Assembly: GCA_963717695.1 (NCBI GenBank)
Contig: CAVQWR010000007.1
Location: forward strand, 124,001-188,000
Source of the DNA: CAIWHR01 sp963717695
GTDB taxonomy: Bacteria > Pseudomonadota > Gammaproteobacteria > Burkholderiales > Casimicrobiaceae
Direction: 5' to 3'
DNA: 64,000 nucleotides
Every line of letters starts with the position of its first letter. Positions within the stretch are counted from its first letter, which is position 1. The position numbers were made by a program, and so were the translations under genes. This document shows, piece by piece, positions 9,549-21,300 of this stretch. The notes beneath the pieces are model-generated. The model was not told the origin of the DNA. It saw only the letters and a list, made by a program, of their open reading frames with translations, and searched no databases.

Positions 9549-11909
9549 ATGAACGCAACCCATCAGGTGGCACGAAGCTACGAAATATCGTCCAAGGTCG
9601 TGCAGCTCTACCAGAAGCGCACGAAGATCGCCCAGGACCACTTCCGCGAGCGACTGACCAAGGCCTGCACCGACGGTGCCGCCGGTCTCGCGGCAAAGCC
9701 CGTGGCGCCCATGGAAGTCTGGTCGAACTGGTACGGCTACGCGACCGACTTCGCGCAGCGCTCGATCCTGTTCTGGGACACGCTGCGCCAGCGCGGCAAC
9801 AACTTCGTCGAGCACAACCGCGCGGGCCTGCCGCCGGTGCTGCACTTCGACCACGAGATGGTGGTCGACGGGCGCAAGCTCGCCCGTCCTGTGAACTACG
9901 CGCTGGTGCGAATCGTGCCGCCGGAAGGCGTGCGCGTCGACCCGACGCGCCGTCCATACATCATCATCGACCCGCGCGCCGGGCACGGTCCCGGCATCGG
10001 CGGCTTCAAGGACGACTCCCAGGTCGGCGTCGCCCTGCGCGACGGCCATCCCGTCTACTTCGTCATCTTCTTCCGCGATCCGGAGCCCGGCCAGACATTG
10101 CTCGATGTCTGTGACGCCGAGCAGCAGTTCGTGAAGAAGGTCCGCGAACTCCATCCGCGCAGCGCCAAGCCCGCGATCGTCGGCAACTGCCAGGGCGGCT
10201 GGGCGGCGATGATGCTCGCCGCGTCGGACCCCGAGGACACCGGGCCGATCGTGATCAACGGCGCGCCGATGTCGTACTGGGGCGGCGCGTTCCAGGAAGG
10301 TGCCGGCGACAACCCGATGCGCTACGCCGGCGGCATGCTGGGCGGCACGTGGCTCTCGTCGTTCGCGGCCGACCTGGGCGACGGCGTGTTCGACGGCGCC
10401 TACCTCGTCGAGAACTTCGAGAATCTCAACCCGGCCAACACGTTCTGGGACAAGTATTACAACCTGTTCGCGAACGTCGACACCGAGCCGCCGCGCTTCC
10501 TCGAGTTCGAGCGCTGGTGGGGCGGCTTCTACCTCATGAACCGCGAGGAGATCGAGTGGATCACGCGCAACCTCTTCGTCGGCAACAAGCTGTGGTCCGG
10601 CACCAAGGCAACGGGCGGCAAGACGTTCGACCTGCGCGACATCAAGGCGCCGATCGTGCTGTTCGCCTCGATGGGCGACAACATCACGCCGCCGCAGCAG
10701 GCCTTCAACTGGGTGGCCGACGTCTACGGCTCGACCGACGAGATCAAGTCGCGCGGGCAGGTCATCGTGGGACTGCTGCACGAGGACATCGGCCATCTCG
10801 GCATCTTCGTCTCCGGCAAGGTCGCGAAGAAGGAGCACGCGCAGATCGTCTCGGTGCTGAAGTCGATCGAGTCGCTGCCGCCCGGCCTCTACGGCATGCA
10901 GATCAAGGATGTGAAGGGGCGCGACGGCAAGGTCGAGTACGAGGTCACGTTCGTCGAGCGCGAGCTCGAGGAGATCGCCGCGCGGCTCAACCGCTTCGAG
11001 CGCAACGACGAGAAGCCCTTCGAGGCCGTCGCCGCGATCTCGGAATTCAACCAGCGCGCGTACGAGCTGTTCGCGCAGCCGTTCGTCCAGTCGCTCGGCA
11101 ACGAGGTCAGTGCCAAGGTGAGCCGGCAGCTCCATCCGCTGCGCTCGCAGCGCTGGGCGTTCTCCGACCTCAATCCGTGGCTCGCCTGGCTCGGACCCGC
11201 CGCCGAGATGGTGAAGGCGCAGCGCAAGGCAGTCGGCGCGGACAATCCCGCGCGCAAGATCGAGAAGATGGTGTCGGAAGGCGTCAGCGCGTCCCTCGAT
11301 TACTATCGCGAAGTGCGCGACGCGACCAGCGAAGCGGCCTTCTTCCAGACCTACGGCAACGTGTTCTCGCTCTACCTCGCCGACAAGCACGAGGCCGACG
11401 AACGCGCGGCGGAAGCGGCGGCCGAGCCGCGCGAACTGCCGTTCGTGAAGGACGCGCTCGCGTCGATCGAGGAAGGCGGCTTCGCGGAAGCGCTTGCCCG
11501 CGTCGGCGCACTGCTTGCGCGGCGCGGCGCACCGCTCCCGCTCGCGAAGCTCGCGCTGAAGCACGAGCTGACCGCCGAATATCGCGATCTCCTGCCCGAC
11601 GTCCGGCCCGACCAGTGGCGCCGCATCCGCGGCGAGCAGGACATCGTCGTCCGCTACGAGCCCGAGAAGGCGATCGCGACGCTGCCGAAGCTCTTGGCGA
11701 AGCAGGGCGACCGCGAGCGGCTCGTCAAGCTCGTGCGGCGGCTTCTCGCCGACGAGCGCATGCGGCGTTACGCGCCGACGACGGAGCAGATCGCCGTGCT
11801 GGAGAATATCGGCGAGACGCTCGACGTGACGCCACTGCCGGGTCGCAAACGCGCACCGGCGCGAAAGGCGGCGCGCGCCCCTGCCGCCAGACGCCGCGGG
11901 AGCAAGTGA
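9549..11909 (+). CDS. DUF3141 protein, PHA-synthase-like alpha/beta hydrolase
   Basis: The 786-residue protein belongs to the DUF3141 family, annotated as poly(3-hydroxyalkanoate) synthetase-like. The ATG at 9549 is chosen over the longer open frame because the upstream part is low-complexity and lacks family sequence. The hydrolase core covers roughly residues 100-480. It has a PHA-synthase-type nucleophile elbow GNCQGG with Cys214, a later Asp region (FASMGDNITPPQQAF) and a candidate catalytic His (LLHEDIGHLGIF). The C-terminal 300 residues are helical and end in a Lys/Arg/Ala-rich tail. Its stop overlaps the next gene by one base (TGATG). It heads a four-gene operon with an acyl-phosphate enzyme pair and enoyl reductase. 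Confidence 0.8.
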   Translation: MNATHQVARSYEISSKVVQLYQKRTKIAQDHFRERLTKACTDGAAGLAAKPVAPMEVWSNWYGYATDFAQRSILFWDTLRQRGNNFVEHNRAGLPPVLHFDHEMVVDGRKLARPVNYALVRIVPPEGVRVDPTRRPYIIIDPRAGHGPGIGGFKDDSQVGVALRDGHPVYFVIFFRDPEPGQTLLDVCDAEQQFVKKVRELHPRSAKPAIVGNCQGGWAAMMLAASDPEDTGPIVINGAPMSYWGGAFQEGAGDNPMRYAGGMLGGTWLSSFAADLGDGVFDGAYLVENFENLNPANTFWDKYYNLFANVDTEPPRFLEFERWWGGFYLMNREEIEWITRNLFVGNKLWSGTKATGGKTFDLRDIKAPIVLFASMGDNITPPQQAFNWVADVYGSTDEIKSRGQVIVGLLHEDIGHLGIFVSGKVAKKEHAQIVSVLKSIESLPPGLYGMQIKDVKGRDGKVEYEVTFVERELEEIAARLNRFERNDEKPFEAVAAISEFNQRAYELFAQPFVQSLGNEVSAKVSRQLHPLRSQRWAFSDLNPWLAWLGPAAEMVKAQRKAVGADNPARKIEKMVSEGVSASLDYYREVRDATSEAAFFQTYGNVFSLYLADKHEADERAAEAAAEPRELPFVKDALASIEEGGFAEALARVGALLARRGAPLPLAKLALKHELTAEYRDLLPDVRPDQWRRIRGEQDIVVRYEPEKAIATLPKLLAKQGDRERLVKLVRRLLADERMRRYAPTTEQIAVLENIGETLDVTPLPGRKRAPARKAARAPAARRRGSK

Positions 11910-12878
11910 TGCCACGCGCAGAGACAGAGACACGCAAGGAACGCAGGCACGAGAAGTACGAGCGGCTGCTCGACTTCTGCAAGACGCTGCCGCCCACGCC
12001 CACGGCCGTCGCGCACCCATGCGACGAAAGCTCGCTCGCGAGCGCCGTCGAGGCGTCTAGGATGGGTCTCATCACGCCGATCCTGGTCGGACCACGCGCC
12101 CGCATCGAGGCGATCGCGAAGGAGAAGGGCCTCGACATCACGGGGCTCGAGATCGTGGAGGCCGCGCACAGCCACGAATCCGCCGCGAAGGCCGTGGCGC
12201 TGGTGCGCGAGGGCAGGGCGGAGGCGCTGATGAAGGGCAGCCTCCACACCGACGAACTGATGGGCGAAGTCGTGAAGCGCGACACGGGGCTTCGCACCGC
12301 GCGCCGTGTCAGCCACTGCTTCATCATGGACGTCCCGACGTACGCCGAGACGCTGATCGTCACCGACGCCGCGGTCAACATCGCGCCGACGCCTCAGCGA
12401 CAAGGTCGACATCATCCAGAACGCGATCGACCTGGCGCATGCACTTCGCTTTGCCGAGGTCCGCGTGGCCATCCTCTCCGCGATGGAAACCGTCAATCCG
12501 GCGGTGCCGTCGACGATCGAGGCTGCCGCGCTGTGCAAGATGGCGGACCGGCGACAGATCACCGGCGCCATCCTGGATGGGCCGCTTGCGCTCGACAACG
12601 CGATCAGCCTGGAATCGGTCGCGATCAAGAAGATCGACTCGCCGGTTGCGGGACGCGCCAATGTGCTGGTGGTCCCGGACCTCGAGGCCGGCAACATGCT
12701 GGCGAAGAGCCTGTCGTTCATGGCGCAGGCCGACGCCGCGGGCATCGTGCTCGGCGCGCGCGTGCCGATCATCCTCACGAGCCGCGCCGACTCGGTGATC
12801 ACGCGGCTCGCGTCCTGCGCGATCGCCGTGCTGGTCGCGAACGTCCGCCGCGAGTCGGCGGCGAAGGCAGTGGGCTGA
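11909..12878 (+). CDS. Phosphate acetyl/butyryltransferase, one frameshift
   Basis: The product transfers acyl groups between CoA and phosphate, giving acetyl or butyryl phosphate for the acetate kinase encoded next. The N-terminal half contains GRAEALMKGSLHTDELM and the RRVSHCFIMDVPTY element typical of this family. The frame breaks at about 12395, where ACGCCTCAGC reads as ACGCTCAGC (TLSDK) if one C is removed. The second half then runs AILSAMETVNPAVPST to the stop. Spliced length is about 322 residues, normal for the family. It starts within the DUF3141 stop codon and ends 4 bases before ackA. Confidence 0.83.
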
Positions 12879-12882
12879 AAGC

Positions 12883-14064
12883 ATGGACTCGGTCGCCGTC
12901 ATCAATGCGGGGTCGTCCAGCATCAAGTTCTCGCTGTTCACCGCGACGGACGGCGAGCTGACTCTCGTTGCGCGTGGTCAGGCCGAGGGGCTTTTTACGT
13001 CGCCGCGGTTCGTCGCCAGGGACGCCGACGGAGAGGCGATCGCCGAAAAGGCATGGGGGAACGAGGTTCAGCTCGGGCACGGCGGTGCGCTTGATCATCT
13101 CGTCGCGTTCCTGCGCGCCCAGTTCCCTGAACACCATCTCGTCGCCGTCGGCCATCGCGTCGTGCACGGGGGGCGGGAGTACAGCAAGCCGGTTCGTGTC
13201 GATGCGGCGATCCTCGCCGCGCTCGAGAAATTCGTTCCGCTCGCCCCGTTGCACCAGCCGCACAACCTCGCGCCCATCCGGGCGCTGCTCGAGCGCGCGC
13301 CGACGCTGCCGCAGGTTGCGTGCTTCGACACGGCATTCCACTGCGGGCAGCCGCCCGTCGCGCAGGCGTTCGCGCTGCCGAAGGCGATCACGGATCGCGG
13401 CGTGCGCCGGTACGGGTTCCACGGGCTGTCGTACGAATACATCGCGCAGGCACTGCCGCGCTACGACGCGCGCGCTGCGGCGGGCCGCACGATCGTGCTC
13501 CATCTCGGCAACGGGGCCAGCATGTGCGCAATTGCGAATGGCCGCAGCGTGGCGAGCACGATGGGCTTCACCGCTGTCGATGGTCTGCCGATGGGCACGC
13601 GCTGCGGCGCACTGGATCCCGGCGTGATGCTGTACCTGATGGACGAGCTCGGCATGGACGCGCGGGCCATCGAGAAGCTCATCTACCAGCAATCGGGCCT
13701 GCTCGGCGTCTCGGGCATTTCCAGCGACATGCGCACGCTGGAGGCGAGCACGGATCCTGCGGCGAAGGCAGCGATCGATCTTTTCATCTACCGGATCGGA
13801 CGGGAAATGGGTTCGCTCGCCGCGGCGCTCGGCGGCCTCGATGCCGTTGTCTTCACCGCGGGCATCGGCGAGAACAGCCGCAGCCTGCGCGAGCGCGTCT
13901 GCCGGAACGCCGCGTGGCTTGGCGTGGAATTGGACGGCGCCGCCAACGACAGCAACGGACCGCGGATTGCCACTCCGGCGAGCCGCGTGCCCGCGTGGGT
14001 GATTCCCACCAACGAGGAACTGATGATTGCGCGGCACACCTGGGCAACACTCGCCGGACGCTGA
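12883..14064 (+). CDS. ackA: Acetate kinase
   Basis: This intact 393-residue ASKHA-fold kinase converts acyl phosphate plus ADP to the acid plus ATP. It shows the N-terminal phosphate loop NAGSSSIKFSLF, the GHRVVHGG motif, FDTAFH, HLGNGASMCAI and the C-terminal FTAGIGENS nucleotide-binding motif. It lies directly after the phosphate acyltransferase, which suggests a two-step substrate-level phosphorylation or acyl-recycling unit. Butyrate kinase activity cannot be excluded from sequence alone. Confidence 0.9.
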   Translation: MDSVAVINAGSSSIKFSLFTATDGELTLVARGQAEGLFTSPRFVARDADGEAIAEKAWGNEVQLGHGGALDHLVAFLRAQFPEHHLVAVGHRVVHGGREYSKPVRVDAAILAALEKFVPLAPLHQPHNLAPIRALLERAPTLPQVACFDTAFHCGQPPVAQAFALPKAITDRGVRRYGFHGLSYEYIAQALPRYDARAAAGRTIVLHLGNGASMCAIANGRSVASTMGFTAVDGLPMGTRCGALDPGVMLYLMDELGMDARAIEKLIYQQSGLLGVSGISSDMRTLEASTDPAAKAAIDLFIYRIGREMGSLAAALGGLDAVVFTAGIGENSRSLRERVCRNAAWLGVELDGAANDSNGPRIATPASRVPAWVIPTNEELMIARHTWATLAGR

Positions 14065-14077
14065 AGGAAACCCGACC

Positions 14078-14860
14078 ATGAAACCCGATATTCCCCGTCC
14101 GGTGCTCTCGGGCCGCAAGGCGCTCGTCGTCGGCGTCGCGAACGAATATTCGATTGCCTACGGCTGTGCGAAGGCATTCCACGAGCTCGGCGCCGAAGTC
14201 GCGATCACCTACCTCAACGAGAAGGCGCGGCCGTTCGTGGAGCCGCTCGCGAAGGCGCTCGAGGCGCCTTTGTTCCTGCCGCTCGACGTCAGCGTCGACG
14301 GGCAGCTCGAGGCCGTCTTCGGCGAGGTCACGCGGCACTGGGGCGAGCTCGACATCCTCGTGCATTCGATCGCGTTCGCGCCCAAGGAGGACCTGCAGGG
14401 CGGCCTCCTCAACTGCTCCGCGGCGGGCTTCGCGAAGGCGATGGACGTGTCGTGCCATTCGTTCGTGCGGATGGCGCGCCTCGCGGCGCCGCTGATGGAG
14501 CACGGCGGCACGATGTTCGCGATGAGCTATCACGGCGCGACCAAGGTGATCCCGACCTACAGCGTCATGGGTCCCGTGAAGGCCGCGCTGGAATCGTGCT
14601 GCCGCTACCTTGCCTACGAGCTCGGCGGCAAAGGCATACGCGTGCACGCGATCTCGCCGGGCCCGCTGAAGACGCGCGCCGCATCGGGCCTCAAGGACTT
14701 CGATCTGCTGCTCGCCGAGGTCGAACAGCGCGCGCCCATCGGCGAGCTGGTCGACATCATGGACGTGGGATTCACGTGCGCCTATCTCGCGACGCCGTAC
14801 GCGCGGCGCCTGTCGGGCGAGACGCTCTACGTCGACGGCGGCGTCAACATCATGGCGTGA
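14078..14860 (+). CDS. fabI: Enoyl-[acyl-carrier-protein] reductase (NADH)
   Basis: This 260-residue short-chain dehydrogenase reduces enoyl-ACP in the last step of fatty-acid elongation. The FabI-type coenzyme loop GVANEYSIAYGCAK replaces the classical GxxxGxG, and the catalytic pair fits FabI spacing (a Tyr followed six residues later by Lys in TYSVMGPVK). It ends with the family sequence LYVDGGVNIMA. The gene is 13 bases after ackA, so it closes the DUF3141-acyltransferase-kinase operon. Conservation of such an operon suggests an acyl-chain recycling role, which is inference. Confidence 0.88.
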   Translation: MKPDIPRPVLSGRKALVVGVANEYSIAYGCAKAFHELGAEVAITYLNEKARPFVEPLAKALEAPLFLPLDVSVDGQLEAVFGEVTRHWGELDILVHSIAFAPKEDLQGGLLNCSAAGFAKAMDVSCHSFVRMARLAAPLMEHGGTMFAMSYHGATKVIPTYSVMGPVKAALESCCRYLAYELGGKGIRVHAISPGPLKTRAASGLKDFDLLLAEVEQRAPIGELVDIMDVGFTCAYLATPYARRLSGETLYVDGGVNIMA

Positions 14861-15022
14861 GCCCGGGAGCAGGGGCCCCGCGGCGGTATTTGGCGCGGGG
14901 ATGCGACCAAGGCGAATCGACATGGAAGGCCGACAAAGGGACCGCGGAGCAGCGAATCGGGTGCTGGAGGCCGCGGCCTGACGGAATGTCCACAAGGGTT
15001 GCAAAAAGCGCAGGAGACATCA

Positions 15023-15271
15023 ATGGAACGACTCTGGATTGCGAACATCGCGCCGGGCACGAGCGACGAGGAGCTGAAGGCGTTCGTGAAGAAATACGCG
15101 CCGGACATCGAATGCAGCGAGATCCAGCGCGTCGAAGGCGACGGCAGCCGGCCGGCGGCGATGCTGACGTTCAGCAACAAGAAGTTCGATTCGCTGGGCA
15201 ACCTCAGCATCCGCCTCAACGGGATGTTCTGGAAGGGCCGAACACTTTCCGCGTCGACAATGCTGGGCTGA
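15023..15271 (+). CDS. Small RRM-like RNA-binding protein
   Basis: The 82-residue product has the pattern of an RNA-recognition motif: RLWIANIAPGTSDEELKAF as the first strand and helix, then PAAMLTFSNKKFDSLG, and a last strand around GMFWKGRTLSAS. A ribosome-binding site (CAGGAG) precedes the ATG. Bacterial single-RRM proteins are often cold- or stress-induced, and no target can be named. It stands between fabI and the convergent glucan synthase gene. Confidence 0.6.
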   Translation: MERLWIANIAPGTSDEELKAFVKKYAPDIECSEIQRVEGDGSRPAAMLTFSNKKFDSLGNLSIRLNGMFWKGRTLSASTMLG

Positions 15272-15311
15272 CGCGGCCGGCGCCGCTGCGGCCGCGTTGC
15301 CGGTCGTCCGT

Positions 15312-18300
15312 CTAGTCTCCGGCGACTGCCGCCAATTCAGCGGGCGCCGTGGCGCGTTCGACCAATACCTCGACATCGTGATCGACGTGATCATCGACGA
15401 GGCGCACGAATGCGTCCTGCTGCGCGACCCCGTCGAGGGTGACGACCGATGCGCGCGCGCGCTCGGCAGCGGTCGCGCGTTGCCGTACGACGATGTGGTA
15501 CGTGGTCCCGCGATACCGGTAATGCAGCGTGAACTCCGCCCATTCCGCCGGCAGGCACGGGGTGAAATGCAGCCGGTCGACTTCGAGCCGCAATCCCAGC
15601 AGCGATTCGACGACGAGCCGGTACATCCAGCCGGCGGAACCGGTGTACCAGGTCCAGCCGCCCCGGCCCGTGTGCGGCGCGCAGCGCGTAGACGTCGGCG
15701 GCGACGACGTAAGGCTCCACCTTGTAGGTCGCCGCTCCCTCCGCGGTCCGGGCGTGATTGACCGGGTTGATCATTGCCGTGAGTTCCCAGGCGCGCTGCG
15801 CGTCGCCCAGCGCCGCGAACGCCATCGCCGCCCAGATCGCCGCGTGCGTGTACTGGCCGCCGTTCTCGCGCACGCCGGGCACGTAGCCCCGGATGTATCC
15901 CGGATCGAGTGCCGACTTGTCGAACGGCGGGTCGAGCAGCTGGATCAGCGCGTGGTCGCGGCGCACCAGGCGCTCGTCGACCGGCGTCCATCGCCTGCCG
16001 CGAGCGCGCCGCGTCGCCGGCGCCGGAGAGCACCGACCAGCTTTGCGCGACTGAATCGATCTGGCATTCCGCGTTCTCGGCCGAGCCCAGCGGCGTGCCG
16101 TCGTCGAAGTAGGCGCGCCGGTACCACTCGCCGTCCCAGCGCGCTGCTGCTCGATGCGCTGCGCGCAGCTGCCGCGCTTCCGACGTCGCAGCGCTCGGCG
16201 AACGCCGCGTCGCCGCGCATGCGTGCGACCTTCGGCGAACTCGTCCAGCACGTCGCAGAGGAAGAAGCGCGAGCCAGACGCTTTCGCCCTTGCCCTTGCT
16301 CGCCGACCAGATTCATGCCGTCGTTCCAGTCGCCGGAGCCCATCAGCGGCAGGCCGTGCGCGCCGAACGTCAGGCCGTGCTGGATCGCGCGCACGCAATG
16401 CTCGTACAGGGTGCGCCGCTCGTCCGAGCGGCCGGGCAGGTCGTAGTAGGAGTCGTCCTCCGGCCTTGACGGCGCGGCCTTCGAGGAAATGGACGGTTTC
16501 GTCGAGCACGCCGGTGTCGCCGGTCGCTGAGGACGTAGCGGCAGGTCGCCAGCGGCAGCCACAGATAGTCGTCCGAGCAATGCGTGCGCACGCCGCGTCC
16601 GGCCGGCGGATGCCACCAGTGCTGGACGTCGCCTTCGCGAGAACTGGCGGCCCGCGCACAGCAGCAGTGTGCTCGCGCGCGAGGCGCGGGCTCGGCATGG
16701 ACCAGCGCCATCACGTCCTGCAACTGGTCGCGGAAGCCGAACGCGCCGCCCGATTGGTAGTAGCCGCTGCGCCCCCACAGGCGGCACGCGAGCGTCTGGT
16801 AGAGCAGCCAGCCGTTGGCCAGCACGTTGAGCGCCGGGTCGGGCGTTTCGACCTGCACGGCGCCCAGCGTGCGCTTCCAGTGCGCCATGCACCGCTTCGA
16901 GCGCCTCGCGCGCGGCGGCGGACCCCGCGAAGCGCTGCACCAGGCTGGCCGCCGTCGTCGGCGCTCGCGGCCGGCGCCGAGCCGGAACACGATCTCGCGC
17001 TCCTGCCCGTCGGCGAGCTCGAAGGCGACCTGGATCGCGGCGCAGGGATCGAGCGCCGCGCCGACCTTGCCGGACAGGCGCGTGCGCGCGCATCGCCGCC
17101 GGATTCGCCAGCGTGCCGTTGCGGCCGAGGAATTCGGTGCGGTCGCCGGTGACGGTGCGCGTCGGCGTCGTCGACATCGAAGAACGCGACCCGTCCGGCG
17201 AACTCGTTGTTGTAGGGGTTGCGCGCATACAGCGCGCCGCTGCTGCGCGTCGATCTCGGTGACCACGTGCATCGCCGATTTCGCCCGCAGGTCGCCCAGC
17301 ACCCATTCGACGTAGCCGGTCGCCGACAGCCGGCGCGCGCGGCCGGAGGCGTTGCGCACCTTCAGCACCGAGAACTTCACCGCGGCATCGAGCGCCACGT
17401 AACACGGTGAGCTCCGAGCGGATGCCGTCTTCGGTGTGCTCGAAGACGCTGTAGCCGAAGCCGTGCCGCGTGACGTACGGCGCCGTCGCCGCGCGCGGCA
17501 GCGGCGTGGGCGACCAGAAGTGGCCGGTCTCCTCGTCGCGCAGATAGAAGCGCTTCGCCGCTAGCGATCGCACACCGGATCGTTGTGCCAGGGCGTCAGG
17601 CGGAACTCGTGGGCGTTCTCGCTCCACGTGTAGCCGAGCCCGCTCTCGGAGACGACCGTGCCGAAGTGGGGATTCGCCAGCACGTTCACCCACGGCGCCG
17701 GCGTCGTCTGCCCGCGCGCGGGCGTGATCACGTATTCGCGCCCGTCCGGGGTGAATCCGCCCGATGCCGTTGTCGAGGATCAGCTCGCGTCCGCCGGCGG
17801 ATCGGCCGCCTGCGCCTCGGCATCGCCGGCGACGCACGCGCGTCGGCGACGAGCCGCGGTATGCGCACCTCCGCGGTGGCGGTCGGCGGTTCGATCTGCT
17901 CGGCGAGCGTGCCGCGGCTGTCGCGTGATGATCGCGCGCGCCACCGACTGGAAGCAGGACGCGGTCCTCCGTCGGCGATCTGCTCCGCTGGCGCACGAAG
18001 ATGCCGCCGGGCCGGTCGATCACCTGCGCTTCGACGCCGGCCGCGATCAGGCCCATGATCTGTTCCTGCAGCCCTGCCGATAACCGGCGTGATCCTCGTT
18101 CCAGATCACCAGGTCCACCGCCAGCCCCTTGAGGCGCCAGTAGGCGTGCGCCTGCACGAGCTGGCGCACGAGTTCGATGTTGGCCGCGTCGGCGATCTGC
18201 AGCAGCACGATCGGCAGGTCGCCGGAGATCGCGTAGCCCCAGAGGCCGGACTGCCCGCGCCGGTTGCTGACGAGCACGCTGGCGTCGGCGCGCAGCGACG

Positions 18301-21300
18301 CATTGGCGTAGATGACCGAGCTGGCGAGGCGCGCGTAGAGCTGCGCGTCGGCTTCGGTGGCGTTGAGCTGCCGCAGCACCACCTGGCTGTGCGTCCACGC
18401 CAGCTCGAAGACGCGGTCGGCGAGCTGCCGGTCCTGGTACTTGTCGACCAGGCCCAGCGCGGCGTCGCGCGTTTCGGCGACGCCGAAGACGAGGTCGATC
18501 GTCGCCGTCTGCTCCGGCGTCGAGCGTGATCGCGACTGGCGGATCGCGACGATCGGGATCGAGCACCGAGCCCTGCGGTGTCCCGACAGCGGACCGCGCA
18601 TCCGTCATCGCCAGCGGCGCGGCGACGTGCGCCGCCGCGGCCGATGAAGCGCAGGCGGTCGGTTTCGTACGGAAACGTCCCGCGCCTGCGCGCCGTGCAC
18701 GGCCATCAGGTGGAACATCCAGGGACGGGTTCGTCCGTGCGAGCGCGGCCGGCGCGTGCACAGGATCGCGTGCGCGCTCCGGCACGATTTCCGTCTGCAC
18801 GAAGAGATTGCTGAATGCCGGATGCAGTGCGTCGGCGGCCGCGGGCGCGAGCACGACCTCCGCGTAGCTCGTGACCTCGATCGTCCGCGCGCGTCCGCGA
18901 GCGGTTGGTGATGCGCACCCGGCGCAGCTTCGATGTCGTCCTCCGGCGAAACGACGATTTCGGTGTGCGTGTCGAAATCGCCGTCGCGGCGGCGGAACTC
19001 GGCCCGGCCTTCCGAGAAGATCGCCTCGTAGTGCTCGGCGCGCTGCAGCGTCGGCTGATGCGCGGTCGACCAGAACGACCCGCTCGCCACGTCGCGCAGA
19101 TAGCAGAACGTGCCCCAGTTGTCGCGAGGTGCGTCCTCGCGCCAGCGCGTCACGGCGAGGTCCTTCCAGCGGCTGCTGCCGCCGCCGGCATTGGTGACCA
19201 TGACGTGGTAGCGGCCGTTCGACAGCAAGCTGCACTTCCGGAATCGCGCGTGTCCGGGCGTTGCAGATCACGCGCACCGGCAGCCTCGAGGCCGCTGCCC
19301 GCGGCTCGCGGATGCGGAGAGGTCGGTCGCGCTGGACTGGAAGAGCGTTGCCCTGCGGGATGCGCTCCTGCAGCAGCAGCAGCGTCGCCTGAAACAGCGG
19401 GTCCGACTTCGAAGCGCCTCTGCATCGGCCGGCCGAGCAGCACGTAGGCGCAGGACAGCAGGCTCATGCCCTGGTGGTGCGCCATGAACGAGCGCACGAC
19501 CGCGCTGCGTTGTGCCGCGCGGCGCTGCCGCGACGGCGTGTAGTCGATGGCCTCGTAGCAAGCCGAACCGGCCCAGCGAACCCTCCGGCGGCGAGCCGCT
19601 GCAGGTTCAGGCACGCTGTCTCGGGCGCGACCATCAGCGCGAGCGCCGACGCATACGGCGCGACGACCAGATCCTCGCCGAGCCCGCGCTTCAGGCCCAG
19701 GCCCGGGACGCCGAACGCGCGGTACTGGTAGTTGAGGTGGGCGTCGACGGCGTTGTAGCCGGATTCCGACATGCCCCACGGCACGCCGCGCTGCTTGCCG
19801 TACTCGATCTGCCGCTCGACCGGCCGCGGCATAGGTCTGGTCGAGCAGCGTGTTCTCGTAGGTCGGCATCACCAGCAGCGGCATCAGGTACTCGAACATC
19901 GAGCCGCTCCAGGACAGCAGGACCGGATCGCCCGCCGGCCGACGTCAGCAGGCGCCCGAGCGCAAACCAGCTCTCCTGCGGCAGCCTGCCCTGCGCGATC
20001 GCGACGAAGCTGCAAAGCCGCGCCTCGGAGGCGAGCAGGTCGTAATAGCTCGCATCGCAGCGACGCTCGTCGACGTTGTATCCGATGGCGAGCAGGTGGC
20101 GCGCCTTGTCGTAACAGAAAGTCGTAGTCCATGCGCGGCCAGCGCGTCGCGCGGCAGCACGAGGCGTTCGATCTCCGCCATTCGCTCGGTGGCGCGACGG
20201 CTCGCTTCGCCGCGGTGTGCGCCAGCTGCGTCGAGCCAAGCGCTCTCCGCCGGCGACGCTCCGCGTGCCGTCGGCGCTCATCGCCGGAGCAACTCCGCTC
20301 GAGCGCGGCGAGCTCGCGCAGCGTCGGAATGCCGTCGGCTGCCGCCGAGGTCGTCGCCAGTCCGTTCGGCGCCGCCGGCAGCGCGATCCACGGCGCGAGA
20401 AATCCGAGATCGTCGCGCATCGTCCGGACATTGCGCGGACGAGGGCCATCGGTCCAGAAGGTCGTTTCACTCGGCAGCCGCGGATTCGCTGGCGGATTCC
20501 GGGCCGGGAACGCCGGTGAGCTGTGCGGCGACCTCGGCGACGCCGGCGCCGAGCCGCGTCGAGCCATTGCCGCGCCTCCAGCGAGCGTCGCGGGTCGCGA
20601 GTCGTACGGCCGATTCCAGGTCCCTGCTGCAGGCGAACAAGCGACGCCGGCACGGTCCCGCCGACCGCGTCGACGAGAATCCGGAACGTGTCGCTCAGGC
20701 CCTCGAACCATCGCGCATCCAGGATCGGCGCGTCGCCGAGCGCGAGCAGTCCCGGTCGCAAGGTCAACAGATGGCCCGCGAGGTTGCCGCTGTCGACCGT
20801 CGAGACATAGAGGGGAGCAGCGGCTTCAGGGTCTGGGTGTCGTACCAGTTGTAGAAGTGCCCGCGGTACCGCTCCAGCGATTCCATCGTGCGCAGCGCAT
20901 TCGCCGTGCGCGCGACGAGCTGGCCCGGCCGGCGAGATAGCCGAAGTCGTAGCGCCGCCAGATTCGCCGAGCAGCGCAAGCCCCATGTTGGTGGGCGACG
21001 TGCGGTGCGCGACGCTGGCGACCGGATGCTCCTGCACGTTGTCGGGCGGGAGCCAGTGGTCGTCCGGACCGACGAAGCGTCTCGAAAAACGCCCAGGTCC
21101 TGCGCGCGAGCTTGCGCAGGAAGAGCGTCTGGTCCGATCGTCAGCCGCGCTCGCGGCGCGCGAGCGGCCGGCTGATCCACCAGGCGATGCCGGGCGACGC
21201 GAACCACAGCAGCAGGATCGGAGCGGCGGCCACGCAGCGCGACGGAGCGAACGACCGCCAGCAGGATCGCCGCCGCCGCGCGGCGATGACCGGGGCGATC

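Noticed and set aside
11909..12878. Programmed ribosomal frameshift in the acyltransferase gene
   Set aside because: There is no slippery heptamer or following structure, and the break is explained by one extra C in a short run.
14876..14900. Inverted repeat CCCCGCG/CGCGGGG after fabI as a terminator
   Set aside because: No T-run follows on either strand; it may be only a hairpin.
15945..19277. A 1,110-codon minus-strand frame
   Set aside because: It is a chance open frame through the glucan synthase region; only parts carry real family sequence, so it is not a separate protein.
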